From positions 13,093,395 through 13,157,394 of the forward strand of contig NC_065878.1 in NCBI RefSeq assembly GCF_933775445.1: 64,000 bases of DNA, in the 5' to 3' direction. Each line of letters opens with the position of its first letter. Position 1 is the stretch's first letter. Below, one piece after another: positions 60,085 to 64,000 of the stretch. Under the pieces are notes generated by a model. That model was given only the letters and a program-made list of their open reading frames with translations. It made no database searches and was not told the DNA's origin. The DNA is from Argentina anserina (Eukaryota > Streptophyta > Magnoliopsida > Rosales > Rosaceae). The position numbers and the translations under genes are program-made.

Positions 60085-61560
60085 TGATAGAGCGTTGCTT
60101 AAAACGTCTATAATAAACCGTTTAAAACATCATCGTTAGTATAGAATAAGCAGAGATCGTTCTTTCCGGGGAATTGAAGGGAACTCTAAACTTTTAGTGT
60201 TAACAAACAATGAGGGGTTTGAGATTGATTATTAACTACTGAAATAAAACATAAATTATTATTTACATGATCGACTTCTCTTTAACAAACTTAAACCAAA
60301 TTTATAATTAGACCACATAATTATAAGTTCGAACCTATCATGCATTCTAATTCATTTGATTATATACATTTAGACACCAATACAATTAGAGCCTTAGGGG
60401 ATCATCTAATCATCCAAGATTTCTATTGACGTTTAGGTTGACTTCGGGCCTCACCTAAATTGCATGCAATCAAGTTTAACAACACTTAGGGTAGAAATCA
60501 AACAAGATTACATTTAAGCACCAAATCTTTGTTGGAGACATGTTTCATGTATGACGTCACCCACCATGGTTTCACATGCAAATTTCCAGAATTTTTACCA
60601 CTTTTAATCAACACAAACCGAACCTACTTAGGGCATGATTCGATTTGTGTTAATATGGTTGATGAATCTAGCATTCAAACACAATCTTAGGGACTGCATC
60701 CAAGCACTAAATTCATATGCACATATCTGAAAATTATTTAAAAGTATGAGAAAGATGATTAGAACACAACAATCGAAATACAAACGTTAATAATTATAAT
60801 AACATAGATTCGGCATAGTCTCAAAAACATATCAAATACAATCTGAAAATTCTAAAACAAATACAAAACCAATATTTCCACATAAACAACAACTTACAAT
60901 CTTCATAGACAAAGATATGTAGATTAACACAAATAGACGAAGCCATGGAGATGAGTTGTGAGAATCACACGTTGTATGAACCTTAGAGGTACGGCTGCAA
61001 TAAGTGAAACTCGGTGGAGATGATGATGGTTTTGGGGTGAACGGCTTGGTTAATTTGTGAGAAAAGTTTATGGTGGTTTTTTGGTAGAGTTTTAGCTCTT
61101 GAATGCTAATGAGAAGTGATTTTATTTGAGATGTGAAGCCATGTATATATAGAGGAAAGAGGGAGGGTTTGAACTTGTCTCTTTCTTGCTATAATAATGT
61201 CATGTTTTATTCCATAAATCATGCCATATTTTATGCCTTTAATGATCATATTCTATTTAATTGTTGCATGACTTGGCTTCATCTCTTTTTCTTTAATTAT
61301 CTCTTCAATCCAATATGAAAATAAGAAAATAAAATGATAAGTAAGAGATAATTAGTTTCAAAACCTAACAAGGATTCCTAGTCAAACTAGGACTCTAGAC
61401 CAATTATGCTTTTTTAGCTCATGTAAGCACAAAAATACATCAAATACCGCCCAAGACTCTTACTACGACTCAATGACTCAATAGTACAACAATAAGGGCT
61501 AAGTAAAGTACAAATTGTGGTAAAAACATGTTAAAAATATCGCACAAAGTGCTCTTATCA
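60085..61560 (-). repeat. 5' LTR of the Athila-like element
   Basis: Nearly identical to 55394-56870. It is followed (minus sense) by the tRNA-Asp PBS. The open frame 61133-61318 lies inside it and is not a gene. Confidence 0.93.
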
Positions 61561-61565
61561 GCAGC

Positions 61566-63178
61566 GGCAACATCATGGGGGGGGGGGGGGTTTGGTGAGC
61601 AACATCACGCCTAACCTCCTGCATCTCCCAGCGAGTTGAACGAGCACCACTTATGATGAAAAACCTACACACTTGAACACACTGTGAGAGTAAAGAGTCG
61701 AAAGAAGGTATAAAACATGTGTGAGAACAACCCTAGCCTTGTGCGTGATATATATATGAATAGACGTGAAGGACAAGGATGCATGAGATTGTGTTTCCTT
61801 TTCAATGAAGATGATGCATGTAAATAAGGAGTATATTGGGAAGATACCACGGTGCATAAAAACGAGATTCACCAAACCAAAGAAGGTATGCAGTAGATAA
61901 CCTACCCGAAAGATAAGCAAAAAGATTTTGCAAGACCTAGAGGAAGATAGAGTAGATCGATGCTGAGAAGGAAAGTGAGCTTTCCATATAGATGAATCAT
62001 ACACATTCATATGACAAGAGAGAAGATTAGCGAATCATGAAACAAACACAATCACCCTATAGATCTTTCCAAAAGATGAATCATAATAACCATGAGTAAG
62101 AAAAATATGCACTGGTTAATCTTGTATGAGATGCATTATGACAAAGAGGAATACACATATATGTCAGTGAGTCACTTACCTTTCATAAAAAAATAAGTAG
62201 ACAAGAATGATCATGGTAAGGAAGGAACCATGATCAGACCAAAGTGAGATCAACTAAGGTTAGAATCCACAAATAATAAAGTTGCAGACTACACTAAGGA
62301 CCAACAAAATCTGACCAAACTCACACTATACTCTCAATAAGATTGACAGAGCACACACTGACAAGGTATCACTAGATAAGTCCAAGCATATCATACAACT
62401 ATAGTAAGAGTTAATACAATGACCTGAACATTCAAGTTGAGCAAGACAATACACTTTATCAACCACACAAACAAGCATCCTCGAGTAATATGCATGATTA
62501 TTAGCCAATAGTAAGATGTGATGTGCATTTGAATATACTTCATAATGGGAATGAAAAATGAGTGATTAAATACGCAAGCAAACTTAAACGACACTCCCCC
62601 TATCTCTCCATATAATCACCTTATAACACCATAATTCGATTTTTCTTATTTTGATAACATAAGCCCAGTACATTGATGAGACAATTTTCAACCACCGTGG
62701 AGACCAAGCCAGCCAATTCCAATAGGTATTGAGTAGTTAGTCAATCCGTGGAGAGGAGAGCTAGCCTCGCCTAAAAATATTATATCATCTGGGGAGACCA
62801 AACTAGTCCATTCCTCTAGGAGTCGAGTAGTTAGTCAACTCTTGGAGATGTAGAACTAGTCTGGCCTATGACTGCATGCGCAAACATTTTTTTTACATGC
62901 AGTCAATATCTATAACATCTATTCAACTACAGCGGCTCCTGATTAGGTGACTCAACTCAGATTTGTCCACCACTATGAAGTATGTGTATGTGAGAACTAA
63001 ACATAACAGCTAATAACCGTGAATGACGTCAGAGAACACATGAGGTGTGATCCAAAGCAACAATGTCAAAAACACTAAAGAACAAACATGTAAAGTGCAG
63101 TAACTCATCCATAGTAAGATAAGATCAAGGACAAAGGAAGATTACCTTGACATATGCACCCACCAAAACTGTTATTTA
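61566..63178 (-). pseudogene. SIRE-like element: region between pol and the insertion
   Basis: On the minus strand this follows the pol stop at 63179. A GGGGGAG tract (about 62595-62602) and then degenerate coding-like pieces (61580-61680) lead toward the env-like frame at 55264-54815 on the far side of the Athila-like insertion. The frames 61651-62010 and 62326-62594 are unrecognised. A G12 run lies near 61580. Confidence 0.45.
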
Positions 63179-64000
63179 TCAATATTGAGAGCAAATTCCA
63201 ATGGCATTACATAAGGTTAGAAAGCGGTAAGTATCTAGAGGTTTGGTAAACAAGTCTGCCGATTGATAATTTGTAGAAACAAATTCTAATGATAGAATAT
63301 TCTTATCAACAAGTTCACGAATGAAATGATAACGTATATCAATGTGTTTAGTTCTAGTATGCTGAACATAATTCTTGGAAATATTAATAGCACTTGTATT
63401 ATCACAGAATATCACAAGTTTTCTTTGCGGAATACCATAATCCTTAAGTATAGAATTCATCCAAAGCATTTGAGTACAACAACTACCTGCGGCAACATAT
63501 TCAGCTTCTGCAGTAGACAATGAAGTACAATTTTATTTCTTACTATGTCATGCAACTAAATTCTTACCAACGAAGAAACAACCACCACTAGTGCTTTTTC
63601 AATCTTGCAGATTGCCTCCCCAATTCGCATCAGAATAACCTGTAATTTCAGCATTAGTGTCATACGTATAAAATACCCCACATGTTATACTGCCGGAAAC
63701 ATAACGAATAATTCTTTTATCAGCCTCCAAATGCGATTCTTTTGGGTTAGCCTGAAACCTGGCACAAACACCTACACTAAAAGATATGTCAGGACGATTG
63801 GGAGTAAGGTAAAGCAAACTACCAATTATACTACGATATTTAGTTTGGTCAACAGACTTACCATCAAGATCATGACATAACTTTGTAGTGGTACTCATAG
63901 GTGTACGAACAGATTTCTTCTCAGTCATATCAAATTTCTTAATAAGATTTTCAGCATATTTAGATTGGGATAGAAAAATACCATTTTGATTTTGTTTAAT
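63179..64000 (-). pseudogene. SIRE-like copia pol: RT end and RNase H
   Basis: The minus-strand frames 63928-63599 (RT C-terminus: SIIGSLLYLTPNRPDISFSV, YSDANWGG) and 63520-63179 (RNase H: STAEAEYVAAGSCCTQMLWM, HTRTKHIDIRYHFI, SADLFTKPLD) are collinear. They are separated by a stretch with several in-frame stops (63521-63598). The RT continues beyond the window (…NGIFLSQSKYAENLIKK near 63940-64000). The WM..IL.DYGI pattern is typical of SIRE/Maximus elements. It is inactive. Confidence 0.9.

Larger units (their letters stand above)
55394..61560 (-). mobile_element. Non-autonomous Athila-like LTR element, TSD GCAGC
   Basis: Two direct repeats, 55394-56870 (1477 bp) and 60085-61560 (1476 bp), bound a 3.2-kb interior. 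Each repeat has TGA(C/T)A at the left and TATCA at the right. GCAGC flanks both sides (55389-55393 and 61561-61565). The PBS is next to the right-hand repeat, so the element is on the minus strand. The two LTRs differ at only a small number of visible positions, so the insertion is fairly recent. The interior lacks gag, protease and RT. Only a piece of integrase tail remains (58652-58918). It must have depended on enzymes of a related element. It interrupts the SIRE-like env-like region. Confidence 0.93.

Overview
The window is nuclear DNA of a flowering plant, most likely a core eudicot. Two MIKC-type MADS-box genes have the standard plant exon sizes, a plant fructokinase has clean GT-AG introns, and most of the remaining sequence is plant LTR retrotransposons and MITEs. 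A rosid such as a Rosaceae member is only a guess. I see no prokaryotic genes, CRISPR array, rRNA or intact tRNA gene.

Three genes stand out. An AGL6-type MADS gene (17832-21920, +, 8 coding exons, 245 aa) ends with the AGL6 C-terminal motifs. A fructokinase of the pfkB family (41357-43137, +; the first short exon is not certain) lies in the middle. A SOC1/AGL20-type MADS gene (45342-50716, -) ends with the SOC1 motif. AGL6 and SOC1 are neighbours in Arabidopsis (At2g45650/At2g45660), and here the pair points tail to tail. About 23 kb separates the two stop codons. That gap holds roughly 17 kb of nested transposons plus the fructokinase. The SOC1 gene carries a 178-bp tandem duplication that doubles its sixth coding exon in frame, which is the most unusual gene-level observation.

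Layout: 1-2.7 kb, decayed copia element (+). 2.7-5.8 kb, plain sequence, an LTR fragment and two inverted LTR-like fragments. 6.3-10.1 kb, a degenerate AGTTAC/GTAACT array split by a solo LTR with TSD TAACT. 10.1-16.4 kb, AT-rich intergenic DNA with a ~0.9-kb fold-back. 16.4-17.8 kb, a MITE and the AGL6 upstream region. 17.8-21.9 kb, AGL6. 22.6-31 kb, an old copia element (-) broken up by a 3.4-kb solo LTR (TSD GGCGG) and a hAT-like MITE (TSD ATTAGGAC), then a reversed LTR fragment and another hAT-like fragment. 31.0-39.8 kb, a nearly complete Ty3/gypsy element with TSD CATAG, a long gag-pol frame, a 2.9-kb 3' LTR and a 5' LTR that lost ~1.7 kb. 39.8-43.1 kb, fructokinase. 43.4-44.0 kb, hAT-like MITE. 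45.3-50.7 kb, SOC1. 52.4 kb, a candidate tRNA-derived SINE. 53.9-64 kb, a SIRE-like copia element (-) interrupted by a 6.2-kb non-autonomous Athila-like LTR element (TSD GCAGC) that primes from tRNA-Asp.

Functionally, AGL6 and SOC1 encode DNA-binding transcription factors of flower development and flowering time, and the fructokinase phosphorylates fructose in the cytosol. No shared pathway is shown by the sequence. The long GC-rich LTRs at several sites share one architecture and probably belong to one superfamily of Ty3 elements that has been active repeatedly here.
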